Assembly (NCBI GenBank): GCA_900318465.1
Contig: ONKQ01000001.1
Coordinates: forward strand, 62,001 to 126,000
Direction: 5' to 3'
Length of the DNA: 64,000 nucleotides
DNA from: an uncultured Bacteroidales bacterium
Lineage (GTDB): Bacteria; Bacteroidota; Bacteroidia; Bacteroidales; F082
The translations under genes were made by a program, and so were the position numbers. The notes below the pieces were generated by a model. The model searched no databases, was not told where the DNA came from, and saw nothing but the letters and a program-made list of their open reading frames with translations. Below are positions 39,099-48,355 of this stretch, piece by piece. Each line of letters starts with the position of its first letter. Within the stretch, counting starts at the first letter, position 1.

Positions 39099-42000
39099 CG
39101 AACTACAATCTTTTGCGTCAACACTTGGCCTTTGCACATGATATGCAGCACATAGATGCCTTTGGCCTGGCCCGAGAAATCAATTTGTGCGGAGCGCAAC
39201 AGCCGCCCTTGGAACAGTTGCTGACCCATCAGGTTGAAAACGCGGTACTCCGCATTGGGCAACGGTTTGCCAGGAAGCGTTTCTATGCTAACAATACCTT
39301 GTGTCGGGTTGGGATAAACCATGACTTCATCTTCCAGCTCCACCACATTGAGAATGCCAACTTCCACAAGAGCATACGACGGGGCTGTCAACAAGTAATC
39401 CCGTTGTGCAACCACGCTATAGAGGTAGGTGCCATCGCCCCGATTCTCCGTATAGGAAGTACCTGTTTGTGTGGCCAAAACAGTGCCATTGCAACGGATA
39501 ATATATTCATAACCAGCCCCTAAACTCTCCCACGAAAGCATCACCGAATTGCCATCGACGGCGGCCTGCAATTCAGGGCCATGCGGCATTTCAATGACAT
39601 CGGCAGCGGGGAATTGGATGTCGTCAATCCAGCAGGCATCGTCACCATAGCTGCCCGAGCTATCCTTCATGTAAATCCACTTGAAGGTGTGCGTCCCCGC
39701 AGTGACGTTGAAGGTTTCCTTGCTCCAATCCACCTCGCCCGACCACACGCCAAGCGTCTGACTATCCATGAAGAAGGTCAGTTTGTCCTTGTCGGCTTCG
39801 CTACTGATTTTCTTGTAAAACGAAATTTGTCCGGCTTCCGTGACCTCAACTTGAACTTGCAACGTAGTCACATTGGCGTTGCCGATGACTCCCGACCGCG
39901 CACTGTAAGTGCCCGTGTTTGCAGTGCTGTTGTCAATAAACCAAAGCGAACCTCCAAGCGTCTGCCAATCGAAAACACTGAAGTCGCCCGTCTCGAAAGT
40001 CTCCTTCAACAATCCGATGTTGAGGAACTCCTTTCCTTCGAACATATACTGCTCTGCCTCAACGATATACATCATCTCATAACTACTTCCCAATGGCACA
40101 TTGGCATCGGCAATGAACGGAATTTGAGCCGTAGCCGTGCCCCCCGAAGGAATGTTCCACAGCCATTGCACCGATTCATCAAACACGATGTCGGTCGAGC
40201 TGCTGTAGAGTTCCAAACGGGTGTTGTGTGATGCCGCTGAACCCAAATTGCGAATGCTCACAATCAAAGAACCATTTTGCCCCGGATTGACATTGGCCGT
40301 CGGACGGAAATCTGCCAAGGCAAACACCGGCGCGTGAAGCGTCATGCGGAATCGGCTGGTCCAATCATTGTTGCCGTCAGAACATGTGAGGACAAACTCG
40401 GCCTTCGTACCATCCTCAATGAGGTCTGCCACCTTGATTTGGAAACCATCCTCGATAGTAAACTCTTCAAAAGAAGCTATGTGAGGAATGAGAGCTTCGC
40501 CATCCAAAATCTCAATATTGGGCGAATCGCAGCTCAAGACAGCTTGAACATTGGAAGCACTACCGTTACCCATATTCTTGACAGTCAAATCCATAGTGAA
40601 CGTTTGACCATAATCAGCCTGTCCGCTCTCGTTGTTGATCTCAAAACGATTATAGGTAAGAAAAGCCCCCTCAGCAGGGATGATTTCAATATCTTGAACA
40701 TGAGTGACCTTGTTGAATCCGACGACGATCAATTGCGCCGTGCCCACCTCCATCGGACTGTCAAAAATGAGTGTGGCCTCGCCATTAATGATAGGTGCAG
40801 AGCAAAGCACGTTGCCATCTCTATTGAGGGTGGCCAACGCATAATCGGCATCGGCATGGAGGTGCAATTCGCCTTGTCCAAGGAATATCACATCGTACTG
40901 GCAACTGACATTCATCGATTCAGGCGTGGCCGTGCGCAACATGAGATTAGGGTCGCCGAAAAGAATCCATGTGTTGTGGGTATCACCCTGGTCGTTAGGA
41001 TACAAGTCGAGGATTTTCATGTTGCCATTGAGCGACGCACCGCCAAAAGTATGATGGAAACGGTCGGCACTGCGCCATTCGCAAAGTATGTCAACCATTT
41101 CATCCTGTCCGGTCATGGGCGGTTGCCAAGGCTGGTTGATCCAACTGAACATGCCGCCGATGGCACCCGTGGGAACGCCCGTCGTGTTATCGGTGGCCCG
41201 CATCCAGGCCTCAGCAAAGCAATTCATGTTGAACTTTCCGTTGAGGCAAGCCGTCGACCAAATGAAAGGCCATTTGTAGTCGTTCACCAAGGCATTGACG
41301 TGGCTGCTGTTATAAGAGCCTACAGACCAACCCGTTATGGAGCCGTGATTACAATAATTGCAAATGCCTGCTCCCGCATTGAAGTTCTCGGAAAGCATAG
41401 CCGCATTGGTACCCACGCCAACGCCCGCATAGTGTTGCGAAATCTCAGAATACGTGTAATGCAACAAAGTGTCACGAATATATTCAATATGTTGATAATC
41501 AGCTTCTCCACCATTATGACCTGAGCCTTGTCCCTCGGTTGAGCCAATGCCAATGCCCTTGGCAAGCCAATCGGCATCGGCGGGCATATCGCGCTCGTAG
41601 TAGATGACCTTTGCCACCTGATGCTCTACATCCGCGACGCTCTCGACGGAGAAACGACCCACAAAGACTTCAGGATAGTAGTCGTTGCCTTCAAGCTGGC
41701 CAAACCAAATGTCGGAGCAACCGCCATTCATCGAGCGCGGCGTGATGTGGTCATAGTCGCCCACCAACAACACAAAACACAGGTTTTCAGACGGATTGTT
41801 GTAATGGCTGAGAATGAACTCCTTGATTGCGTTGTAGTTATTGTCGCCGGCTTCGGTGAGGCTGTAAAGCGCAGTGGGCCGCCCCGACTGGTTCTTCCAA
41901 TCCACGTAGGGCTGCATGGCGGCCATGTATTGTTCGGGACAAATGACCATCGTCTCGCCCTCGTCGGGGATAAAACTGTATTTGGCATCATCAGCACTAA

Positions 42001-42688
42001 AGTTGACAAAACGTCGGGCATACATCGCCTCGTTCTCAGCCGACAATCGACCTGAGCGCTTTCTGTTCGTCTTCGGATTTTCTCCTTTATCACTGATTTT
42101 CTGCAACTTCAAAGTCAATTCGGTATACACACGCAACACTTTCTCCACTGGATTATAGGCGAAAGGATAGACCAAAATATTTTGTCCGCGCACATCGCGA
42201 AGAATGTAAGGATGGTCCAAAACGGCCTGTTGGGAAGGATAAAACTCGTCTTTGGAATAAACGTCCCCGTAAGTGTAAGGCACCTCATCAGGATTGACTT
42301 CACGGCTAAGGTTGCCTTTAGAGGGTGCAATTTCAACGCCTTGAAAATCTTTATATTGCGTCGCCACAATCGTCAGTTGCATCTCAGCTTGGTCGCCGAT
42401 GGCCACGGGAATGGCAAACAATGGCAAATCGGGGGCACCTTCCATCAGCATGGAGGCCATTTTGGGCACGTTGATGACCTCGGCCATGCCACGGGGTGTC
42501 GACACTTTAAGAGGTGTGTATCCTTCCAAGCCGAACCTCAGGTTGATTTCGTCATCCTTTTGTGATAACAAAACGGCCACGGGCTCCGAAGGCTGATTCT
42601 TGCCCAAATTCACCCAATCTTGCGAAAAACCATTGATTGATAGCAAGATAGATAAAAACAAAAACAAAATCTTTCTCATTTTTTGCAT
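39095..42688 (-). CDS. Gingipain-type cysteine protease (C25) with T9SS sorting domain
   Basis: About 1197 residues: signal peptide (ending SINGFSQ) and a propeptide-like N-terminal region of about 200 residues. The C25 catalytic domain has GDYDHITPR, the catalytic His near 445 (NYCNHGS) and the catalytic Cys near 479 (WSTACLNG). Ig-like and MAM-like domains follow, and a type A T9SS sorting domain ends the protein (MVYPNPTQGIVSIETL...GIYVLHI). It is exported across the outer membrane and probably degrades host or dietary protein. ATG 42688 or 42679 are both possible. The preceding frame overlaps the divergent cstA gene and is not used. Confidence 0.92.
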   Translation of the reverse strand: MQKMRKILFLFLSILLSINGFSQDWVNLGKNQPSEPVAVLLSQKDDEINLRFGLEGYTPLKVSTPRGMAEVINVPKMASMLMEGAPDLPLFAIPVAIGDQAEMQLTIVATQYKDFQGVEIAPSKGNLSREVNPDEVPYTYGDVYSKDEFYPSQQAVLDHPYILRDVRGQNILVYPFAYNPVEKVLRVYTELTLKLQKISDKGENPKTNRKRSGRLSAENEAMYARRFVNFSADDAKYSFIPDEGETMVICPEQYMAAMQPYVDWKNQSGRPTALYSLTEAGDNNYNAIKEFILSHYNNPSENLCFVLLVGDYDHITPRSMNGGCSDIWFGQLEGNDYYPEVFVGRFSVESVADVEHQVAKVIYYERDMPADADWLAKGIGIGSTEGQGSGHNGGEADYQHIEYIRDTLLHYTYSEISQHYAGVGVGTNAAMLSENFNAGAGICNYCNHGSITGWSVGSYNSSHVNALVNDYKWPFIWSTACLNGKFNMNCFAEAWMRATDNTTGVPTGAIGGMFSWINQPWQPPMTGQDEMVDILCEWRSADRFHHTFGGASLNGNMKILDLYPNDQGDTHNTWILFGDPNLMLRTATPESMNVSCQYDVIFLGQGELHLHADADYALATLNRDGNVLCSAPIINGEATLIFDSPMEVGTAQLIVVGFNKVTHVQDIEIIPAEGAFLTYNRFEINNESGQADYGQTFTMDLTVKNMGNGSASNVQAVLSCDSPNIEILDGEALIPHIASFEEFTIEDGFQIKVADLIEDGTKAEFVLTCSDGNNDWTSRFRMTLHAPVFALADFRPTANVNPGQNGSLIVSIRNLGSAASHNTRLELYSSSTDIVFDESVQWLWNIPSGGTATAQIPFIADANVPLGSSYEMMYIVEAEQYMFEGKEFLNIGLLKETFETGDFSVFDWQTLGGSLWFIDNSTANTGTYSARSGVIGNANVTTLQVQVEVTEAGQISFYKKISSEADKDKLTFFMDSQTLGVWSGEVDWSKETFNVTAGTHTFKWIYMKDSSGSYGDDACWIDDIQFPAADVIEMPHGPELQAAVDGNSVMLSWESLGAGYEYIIRCNGTVLATQTGTSYTENRGDGTYLYSVVAQRDYLLTAPSYALVEVGILNVVELEDEVMVYPNPTQGIVSIETLPGKPLPNAEYRVFNLMGQQLFQGRLLRSAQIDFSGQAKGIYVLHIMCKGQVLTQKIVVR

Positions 42689-42769
42689 TGTATTTGGCAC
42701 AAAAATACGCATTTTCAGGAAAACAAAAACGAAAAACTCTATCTTTGCGGCAACAAAACTTGAATCGAC

Positions 42770-44221
42770 ATGACAACCTTTTTCATTGCCCTTGCCGTGC
42801 TGCTGCTCGGCTATTTCATTTACGGAAAGTTCGTTGAGAAGGTCTTCGGCATCGACCCACAACGTGCCACCCCCGCCACCACCATGGCCGACGGCGTGGA
42901 TTACGTGCCGATGAAGCCTTGGCGCATCTATCTCATTCAGTTCCTCAACATTGCGGGTGTGGGTCCCATCATCGGTGCCATCATGGGAGCGCAGTTTGGC
43001 ACGGCTTCCTTCCTTTGGATTGTGTTGGGAAGCATCTTTGCCGGTGCCGTCCACGACTACCTCGCAGGCATGATTTCCCTCCGCGACAAAGGCGCAAGCC
43101 TACCCGAAATCCACGGCGCTTATCTCGGCAATGGAGCCAAACAGGTGATGCGCGGCTTTACCGTTTTGTTGATGATACTCGTCGGCGTGGTCTTTGTCAA
43201 CACACCTGCTACCCTACTGATGAACAGCTTCACTCCAGGCTGGAACAAATACATCTGGGTCGTCATTATCTTGGCTTATTACCTGATAGCCACATTGTTG
43301 CCCATCGACAAACTGATTGGAAAAATCTATCCTATTTTCGGAATTCTGCTGCTTGGCATGGCCGTGGCCATCTTTGTGGCTTTCCTCATCTACAAGCCCG
43401 AAATCCCCGAACTTTGGAGCGGGATGCAAAACCGTCACCCCGACGCGCCCAACAATCCCATCTTCCCGATGATGTTCATTTCGATTGCCTGTGGTGCCAT
43501 ATCGGGATTCCACGCCACGCAGTCGCCTTTGATGGCGCGTTGCATGGTGAATGAGAAGCAAGGCCGTCCCATTTTCTACGGTGCCATGATCACTGAAGGT
43601 ATCGTCGCCTTGATATGGGCCGCTGCCGCCGCTTATTTCTTCGGCCCCGACAGCGTTGTTGATGTTTCTGGCAAGAGCGGTGCAGCCATCGTGGGCATCA
43701 TTGCCAACACTTGGTTTACGCCGATTATTGCTACCATCACCGTTTTGGGTGTCATTAGCGCAGCGGTCACCTCGGGCGACACAGCCCTGCGCTCGGCGCG
43801 ACTCATCATCGGCGATTTCATGAACTTCGACCAAAAGCCCATCAAGAACCGCCTGATTATCGCCGTACCGATGTTTGCCGTCACAGCGGCCATCTTGGTC
43901 TACAGCATCTCCGATGCCAAGGGCTTCCAACTCATCTGGCGTTATTTCGCTTGGGCCAACCAAGTACTTGCCACCGTAACGCTATGGGCCATAACGGTTT
44001 ACTTGTGCAATAACAAAGGCAAGCTTTGGTATCTCATCACCCTTATCCCCGCCCTTTTCATGACTATGGTGACTGGTTGTTTCCTTTTCGTCGCCAAAGC
44101 CTCCGATGGTGGATTAGGGTCACTTCTCCCCCGCTCTGTTGGTTACGGCATTGGTGCGGCCATTACCGTACTGGGATTGGTGCTGTTCCTCTGCTGGAAA
44201 AAGAAGAACAAAGTTGCATAA
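42770..44221 (+). CDS. cstA: Carbon starvation protein CstA-like peptide/pyruvate transporter
   Basis: 483 residues with many membrane helices and the CstA pattern (GKFVEKVFGIDP..RATPA, VPMKPWRIYLIQFLNIAGVGPIIGAIMGAQFG, GAVHDYLAGMISLRDKGASLPEI). It is shorter than the 700-residue E. coli protein, as is usual outside Proteobacteria. Family members import peptides or pyruvate when carbon is scarce. A -7 box (TATCTTTG, 42740-42747) precedes the ATG. A terminator follows at 44225-44265. Confidence 0.93.
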   Translation: MTTFFIALAVLLLGYFIYGKFVEKVFGIDPQRATPATTMADGVDYVPMKPWRIYLIQFLNIAGVGPIIGAIMGAQFGTASFLWIVLGSIFAGAVHDYLAGMISLRDKGASLPEIHGAYLGNGAKQVMRGFTVLLMILVGVVFVNTPATLLMNSFTPGWNKYIWVVIILAYYLIATLLPIDKLIGKIYPIFGILLLGMAVAIFVAFLIYKPEIPELWSGMQNRHPDAPNNPIFPMMFISIACGAISGFHATQSPLMARCMVNEKQGRPIFYGAMITEGIVALIWAAAAAYFFGPDSVVDVSGKSGAAIVGIIANTWFTPIIATITVLGVISAAVTSGDTALRSARLIIGDFMNFDQKPIKNRLIIAVPMFAVTAAILVYSISDAKGFQLIWRYFAWANQVLATVTLWAITVYLCNNKGKLWYLITLIPALFMTMVTGCFLFVAKASDGGLGSLLPRSVGYGIGAAITVLGLVLFLCWKKKNKVA

Positions 44222-44224
44222 ACC

Positions 44225-44265
44225 AAAAAAGAGGTGCTCCCCACGCAAGGAAGCACCTCTTTTTT
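44225..44265. terminator. Bidirectional terminator after cstA
   Basis: AAAAAAGAGGTGCT, loop, AGCACCTCTTTTTT; convergent with the lipoprotein gene at 44281. Confidence 0.88.
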
Positions 44266-44280
44266 AAATTATAGTTTTAC

Positions 44281-45270
44281 TTACAAACTCAGTTCATACA
44301 TATAGCCGTGGTATTGCAACTCGCCATCGAGGATGGGGAAGAAGAACTCGCTTTCGTGTTCCACATTCTTGAGTTTGAGGTTCTCCATCGTGACGGTCTT
44401 GGTGCCGTCTTCGTTGGTGACGACCTTCAATGTGCCTTCCTTTGCAATGTAACCCGTTTGCGGTTGGAAGGTCCAGAAATCGCCGTCAAGGGCAACGTGT
44501 ACACAAGGGAATTTGGGCAGATAAGGTGTGCCGAGATACCCGAGGCTATACTCACCATCGACGACCTGACCACCCAAGTAACTGACGATGAAGAAGCGCT
44601 TGCGGTCAGCCGACATAAAGAGCATCGACTTGACATCAAGCCCCAGCGCACTCAATCCGTTGAGCGCAGTGATGCCCGCCAGTCCGACAGGGCTTTCGGT
44701 GTTGCCGATTTTGAACCTGTTCTCCGTGTCGAAGGTGTAGGTGGGCAGTGTGCCGTTGAAGTTCAAGGCCAAATGGACATTGGAGCCGTTGGCGTTGGTG
44801 CCCATACATTGTGACAAAATGACGGTGTAGGTGCCATTGTTTTCGGTGACGGAAAGTTCGCCGTTCATCCAGAAATAGGTGTCGCCATAGCACAAGGTGT
44901 CGGCGCCCATAATGAAGGGCAGTTCGCCGAGGTTGAATTCGTGGAAGCCGACCACGGTGGGCACGGGATCTTTCGAGTTGCTGCCCATTCTGTAAGTGCC
45001 GGGAACGATGTTGCCGTTGAAGACGATGGCGATGCCTTCGTTTTCGGCTGCGGTCATCTCCTTGGATGCGAGGACGATGGCATTCTTTTGGCCATAGTTG
45101 ACGGCCTTGGCCGTGACAATGTTAGCCGTGTTGTTGCCGACGGCCACCTCACCGCTTTGCACTTCGGGAGTGACATTGCCATTGTTGTTTCCATTGTTGT
45201 TGTCTTTGCAACTGGTGCCCATCAGTGCGAGGCCGCAGAGAAGCACCAAACTAAAAAATGCTTTCTTCAT
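44281..45270 (-). CDS. Lipoprotein of unknown function
   Basis: 329 residues, lipoprotein signal with lipobox ALMGTSC (Cys21) followed by an Asn/Gly-rich spacer (KDNNNGNNNGN). The mature part is beta-rich with no motif I recognise; TYTVILSQCMGTNANGSNVHLALNFNG and LKVVTNEDGTKTVTMENLKL look like repeated strands of a calycin- or jelly-roll-like fold. The ATG overlaps the stop of the upstream gene (ATGA). A palindrome of the 45-50 kb family lies 57 bp upstream. Confidence 0.75.
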   Translation of the reverse strand: MKKAFFSLVLLCGLALMGTSCKDNNNGNNNGNVTPEVQSGEVAVGNNTANIVTAKAVNYGQKNAIVLASKEMTAAENEGIAIVFNGNIVPGTYRMGSNSKDPVPTVVGFHEFNLGELPFIMGADTLCYGDTYFWMNGELSVTENNGTYTVILSQCMGTNANGSNVHLALNFNGTLPTYTFDTENRFKIGNTESPVGLAGITALNGLSALGLDVKSMLFMSADRKRFFIVSYLGGQVVDGEYSLGYLGTPYLPKFPCVHVALDGDFWTFQPQTGYIAKEGTLKVVTNEDGTKTVTMENLKLKNVEHESEFFFPILDGELQYHGYMYELSL

Positions 45271-45761
45271 AATGATGATTTTTGATGTATTTGTTGTTTA
45301 AAATATGGAAAAAACATTACAAAAATCGTGCCGAATTGACGCACAGGCAAAACTTTTGTAAGCCAAACTCTTCTTTGAAAAGATTGGGCATACCCTGTCA
45401 GCTCTTTGCGAAGTTCAGGTTGCAGCGAAGTGTACTGGATGCAAGCGGCAAGCCAAGCAAAAATGACTTGGCGATAGGTTTCGCCTTTGTATTCAATGAG
45501 TGCAGGGGCTTCAGTTCGTTGGTCGTTGAGGGTTAAACCAAGCCGATTGCGTCTATGCTCAACGGCGACACTTCTCCCTTGTTTGTCAACAATCATCAAG
45601 TCGGAACTTACTTGAGCGGATTCACAATCGAACGGGAATGGTCGTTTCTGCCGTATCACTTCATTGAGGAAAGCATACATAAAGACACGCCCCATTCCGT
45701 GCTCGTCCTCGTGATTGAGCAGGCGGGCGATGGTGGCAGTGTTGAATGATTTAGTTACCAT
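45267..45761 (-). CDS. Unrecognised protein next to the FtsZ-like gene
   Basis: About 164 residues, soluble, with no family I can name. Visible parts are a helical N-terminus (TKSFNTATIARLLNHEDEHGMGRVFMYAFLNEVI), a middle with SSDLMIVDKQGRSVAVEHRR, and helices ending YAQSFQRRVWLTKVLPVRQFG. The last 20 residues are encoded by what looks like the promoter region of the next gene, so the true protein may have been longer or shorter once. ATG 45761 (alternatively 45776) overlaps the end of the FtsZ-like gene, implying co-translation. Confidence 0.65.
   Translation of the reverse strand: MVTKSFNTATIARLLNHEDEHGMGRVFMYAFLNEVIRQKRPFPFDCESAQVSSDLMIVDKQGRSVAVEHRRNRLGLTLNDQRTEAPALIEYKGETYRQVIFAWLAACIQYTSLQPELRKELTGYAQSFQRRVWLTKVLPVRQFGTIFVMFFPYFKQQIHQKSSL
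45327..45348. promoter_or_regulatory. Palindrome family GCCTGTGC-N9-GCACAGGC, copy 1 (degenerate)
   Basis: CGTGCCGAATTGACGCACAG plus GC keeps the inner GTGC/GCAC arms and the AATTGA centre. It lies 57 bp before the lipoprotein start at 45270. Confidence 0.6.
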
Positions 45762-45766
45762 CGCTT

Positions 45767-46429
45767 TTATCTGCATTTCAGTCTTTTGAAAAACGCCTTT
45801 ATTCTTGAGGTTTTCTTTGTCGCTTGTTGTGGCTCCTTCATGGCACGGATTAGGCTTTTGGCTACTTCCGCCAACAGGTTATCGGCCTTTGCAAAGGCTT
45901 GGTTTATAGGCAAGTCGCAGTATTGTTCTTTGATGTACTGGTTGTTGAGAAGAAAGAGGGCATCTGTGCTTCTTGCCAAGTTTTGAATTCCTTCCGAGGC
46001 TTGCAAGAATCTGCGTTCGCCTTCCAATTCGAAAGGCAAGGTTGCGAGGGCAATGGTCGTGATGCCCATCTTTTTTGACTCACGGGCGATTACGGGAGCC
46101 GCGCCCGTGCCACATCCGCCTCCAAGACAGGTGACGACAAAGGTCATTGAAGTTCTGTCGTCGAATAGTTTCTTTATTGCATCTGTGTTTTCTTCAGCAG
46201 CGATGTTTGCTTTTTCAGGGTTGTTGCTGCTTCCAAGTCCGTCCGTGCCGATTTGCAAGGTCGTGGCAGCTGCTGATTTCTCAAGCACTTTGGCATCCAT
46301 GTCGCAGGCCACAAAGGAGAAACCTTCCAAATGGCTTGTGCTTATATGGCTGACGATATTGTTGCCGCCACAGCCAATGCCGATTACTTTAACGGTTGGC
46401 TTTGTCGTTGAGGTTGCTTTTTTGTTCAT
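45767..46429 (-). CDS. FtsZ-derived protein consisting of the GTP-binding domain only
   Basis: 220 residues that align with the first half of FtsZ. The nucleotide loop is GIGCGGNN (17-24), then FSFVACDMDAKVL, the segment GTDGLGSSNNPEKANIAAEE and the tubulin signature GGGCGTGAA (103-111). ITTIALATLPFELEGERR and DALFLLNNQYI follow, with QAFAKADNLLAEVAKSLI as central helix H7. The protein stops there: the T7 catalytic loop and the C-terminal domain of FtsZ (normally another 100-200 residues) are absent. It ends in a basic amphipathic stretch, SRIKAFFKRLKCR. It may bind GTP and a membrane but should not form normal FtsZ filaments. Middle gene of a three-gene operon. Confidence 0.85.
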   Translation of the reverse strand: MNKKATSTTKPTVKVIGIGCGGNNIVSHISTSHLEGFSFVACDMDAKVLEKSAAATTLQIGTDGLGSSNNPEKANIAAEENTDAIKKLFDDRTSMTFVVTCLGGGCGTGAAPVIARESKKMGITTIALATLPFELEGERRFLQASEGIQNLARSTDALFLLNNQYIKEQYCDLPINQAFAKADNLLAEVAKSLIRAMKEPQQATKKTSRIKAFFKRLKCR

Positions 46430-46442
46430 AGTCGTTGTATTG

Positions 46443-47015
46443 TTATGAGATTTCAACATTCAGTTCGATATTGAAGTCGCGCACCCAAAGGAGGTCAAAA
46501 ATGGCGAATTCCATGTGTTCGAAAAGGTCATGGAATGGGAATATAAGATGCATGTCTTTTGTCAGTTTTTCGTCTAAACCCTCGTTCCAATTGTCCGTTT
46601 CTTCGCTCAAATATAGCATTTGATGTTCGGATTCTATTGTTGGGACGGGGGAATGATAGGTGTCAATTCGGAATTGTCCGAATCCGTTATGGTACAAAGG
46701 AATAAAGTCATCGATTGTTCCATTCAGTATGTCCCACATCCGTTTGGCGCGTTCGTCTTGAATGGGATGCAAAGGAGGATAGTCGTAGCCGAAATAGCAT
46801 TTGCCCTCCACTTCGATGGTTCCTGGCAATTCTGCTTTGGCCACCGACTCATAAAGCGTTATAGTGCGTTTGCGCATTTCTATCATCTGTTGCTTCATGG
46901 CCTCGTTGAAGTCCTTGAGCAGTTGCAAATAATAGTCATCCATCACGAACATTTCGTTCAAGATGGTTTTCCTAATGCTCAAAAGGTTTTGGATGGCTAC
47001 TCTTCCTGTTTCCAT
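46443..47015 (-). CDS. Unrecognised protein, first gene of the FtsZ-like operon
   Basis: 190 residues, soluble, no known family recognised. It begins with a helical region (IQNLLSIRKTILNEMFVMDDYYLQLLKDFNEAMKQQMIEMRKRTITLYESV). A mixed domain follows with GYDYPPLHPIQDERAKRMWDIL and ends with LIFPFHDLFEHMEFAIFDLLWVRDFNIELNVEIS. Its stop is 14 bp from the ATG of the FtsZ-like gene. The upstream region carries palindrome copy 2 and a TTTTCTTTG box. A coiled-coil partner role for the GTPase is possible but is inference. Confidence 0.7.
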   Translation of the reverse strand: METGRVAIQNLLSIRKTILNEMFVMDDYYLQLLKDFNEAMKQQMIEMRKRTITLYESVAKAELPGTIEVEGKCYFGYDYPPLHPIQDERAKRMWDILNGTIDDFIPLYHNGFGQFRIDTYHSPVPTIESEHQMLYLSEETDNWNEGLDEKLTKDMHLIFPFHDLFEHMEFAIFDLLWVRDFNIELNVEIS

Positions 47016-47074
47016 GCCCCAATTTCTTGTATGGTCATAATGCGTTACGATTTAACGCTGCAAAGAAAATGAAA

Positions 47075-47099
47075 GCCTGTGCCAAATTGAAGCACAAGG
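47075..47099. promoter_or_regulatory. Palindrome family, copy 2
   Basis: GCCTGTGCCAAATTGAAGCAC then AAGG: inner arms intact, outer arm mutated. It lies 60 bp before the operon start at 47015, followed on the minus strand by TTTTCTTTGCAG, and is in the gap to a divergent nuclease gene. Confidence 0.7.
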
Positions 47100-47184
47100 G
47101 TGAAAAATAATCGAAAACTGGTTTTTTTTGAAAGCATTGATTGAAAAAAGTCATACTTTTGCTGCAATTATTTCAAAAAGCAAT

Positions 47185-48348
47185 ATGACAGAACAAGAGA
47201 TTATATTCAAAGACATTCTGAAAAAATTCTCACGATTCCCGATTCCAGAAGATGAGTCTACATTTTTGGATTTATGTCACTATTCTGGAGAGAGATTTGA
47301 AGAAATTTGTAGTCGAATATTGGAGTTTTATTTCCAGCCTAATAACAAGCATGGGTTTCGAAACCTTTGGTTTCGCTCTCTATGTGAATTGTTAAGATGT
47401 GATTGGGATGATGCTTTTGAAATGAGAACTCGCACAGAAGAATACACATTTGGTGCAGATGACAAAAACAAGAAAATAGACATAGTTATTGAAACTCCAT
47501 TTTTGATTGTGGCTATTGAGAATAAGATTGGAGCATCTCTTTATAACCCAATAGGTGTCTATAAACAACATATCGAAAGAATCTATAAAGATAAAAGACA
47601 ACAAAAGTTGGTTGTTCTGACGGCACATCTCCTTTCAGGCCAAGAAAAAACGAAAGCAAACGACCATGGGTTTGTAGTAATTCAATATGAACGGCTATTT
47701 GAAAAAGTAAAATCTTTACTTGGAGAATATGTTGCAAGAGGAGACCAAAAATATCTTGTATTTATGTTGGATTTTATGCAAACCGTAAAAAACAGAGTAA
47801 ATATGATGGAACAAACAGATTTAGACAGGTTTTTCATACGACACAGGGACGATATTGAAAAGCTGGTAAGGCAGTATGATGATTGGAAAAACAGGCGTTT
47901 CAACCAACAAAAGATGATTATCTCTGAACTGTGTGGAAATATTCAGAGTCTCACCAATGATACCACATGGTGGGTTTATCAGGGTTGGGACTTGGGTATA
48001 CATTTTAATAACAATACATCGTACAAAATAGGAATCGAATCTAATTTTGTAGAATCCGACGACAACCCTTTGGCAGAATACCATATTTATTTCACAACAT
48101 GGAGTATGCAATGTTGGTTTCCATACGAAAACGCTATTCTTGAAAAATACCCTGTAAAAGATGATTATGTATTAGACAAGGGTGAACTAAATTCTTCAAA
48201 CAGAGTATACTACCATATGCCTGTAATTAAAAGAACTGCGTTTGATAATGATGAGAATTATTTTGATAAAATATTGGAATGCTTAAATGTGTATTATCAA
48301 TTCTTGAAAGGATTAGCTGCAAAAGTAATAATGGACGCTACTCAATGA
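47185..48348 (+). CDS. PD-(D/E)XK nuclease family protein
   Basis: 387 residues. The nuclease core is near 90-120: KKIDIVIETPFLIVAIENKIGASL, where Asp and E-x-K form the PD-(D/E)XK site, followed by IYKDKRQQKLVVLTAHL. This matches the PDDEXK_4 group seen near restriction and defence genes. The C-terminal 200 residues are of unknown fold. Base composition is AT-richer than the surrounding genes, a sign of recent acquisition. ATG 47185 follows a -7 box TACTTTTG (47154-47161). Confidence 0.8.
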   Translation: MTEQEIIFKDILKKFSRFPIPEDESTFLDLCHYSGERFEEICSRILEFYFQPNNKHGFRNLWFRSLCELLRCDWDDAFEMRTRTEEYTFGADDKNKKIDIVIETPFLIVAIENKIGASLYNPIGVYKQHIERIYKDKRQQKLVVLTAHLLSGQEKTKANDHGFVVIQYERLFEKVKSLLGEYVARGDQKYLVFMLDFMQTVKNRVNMMEQTDLDRFFIRHRDDIEKLVRQYDDWKNRRFNQQKMIISELCGNIQSLTNDTTWWVYQGWDLGIHFNNNTSYKIGIESNFVESDDNPLAEYHIYFTTWSMQCWFPYENAILEKYPVKDDYVLDKGELNSSNRVYYHMPVIKRTAFDNDENYFDKILECLNVYYQFLKGLAAKVIMDATQ

Positions 48349-48355
48349 GAAGCAA

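Noticed and set aside
42689..43054. N-terminal extension of the C25 protease
   Set aside because: It overlaps the start of the divergent cstA gene and would precede a clear signal peptide.
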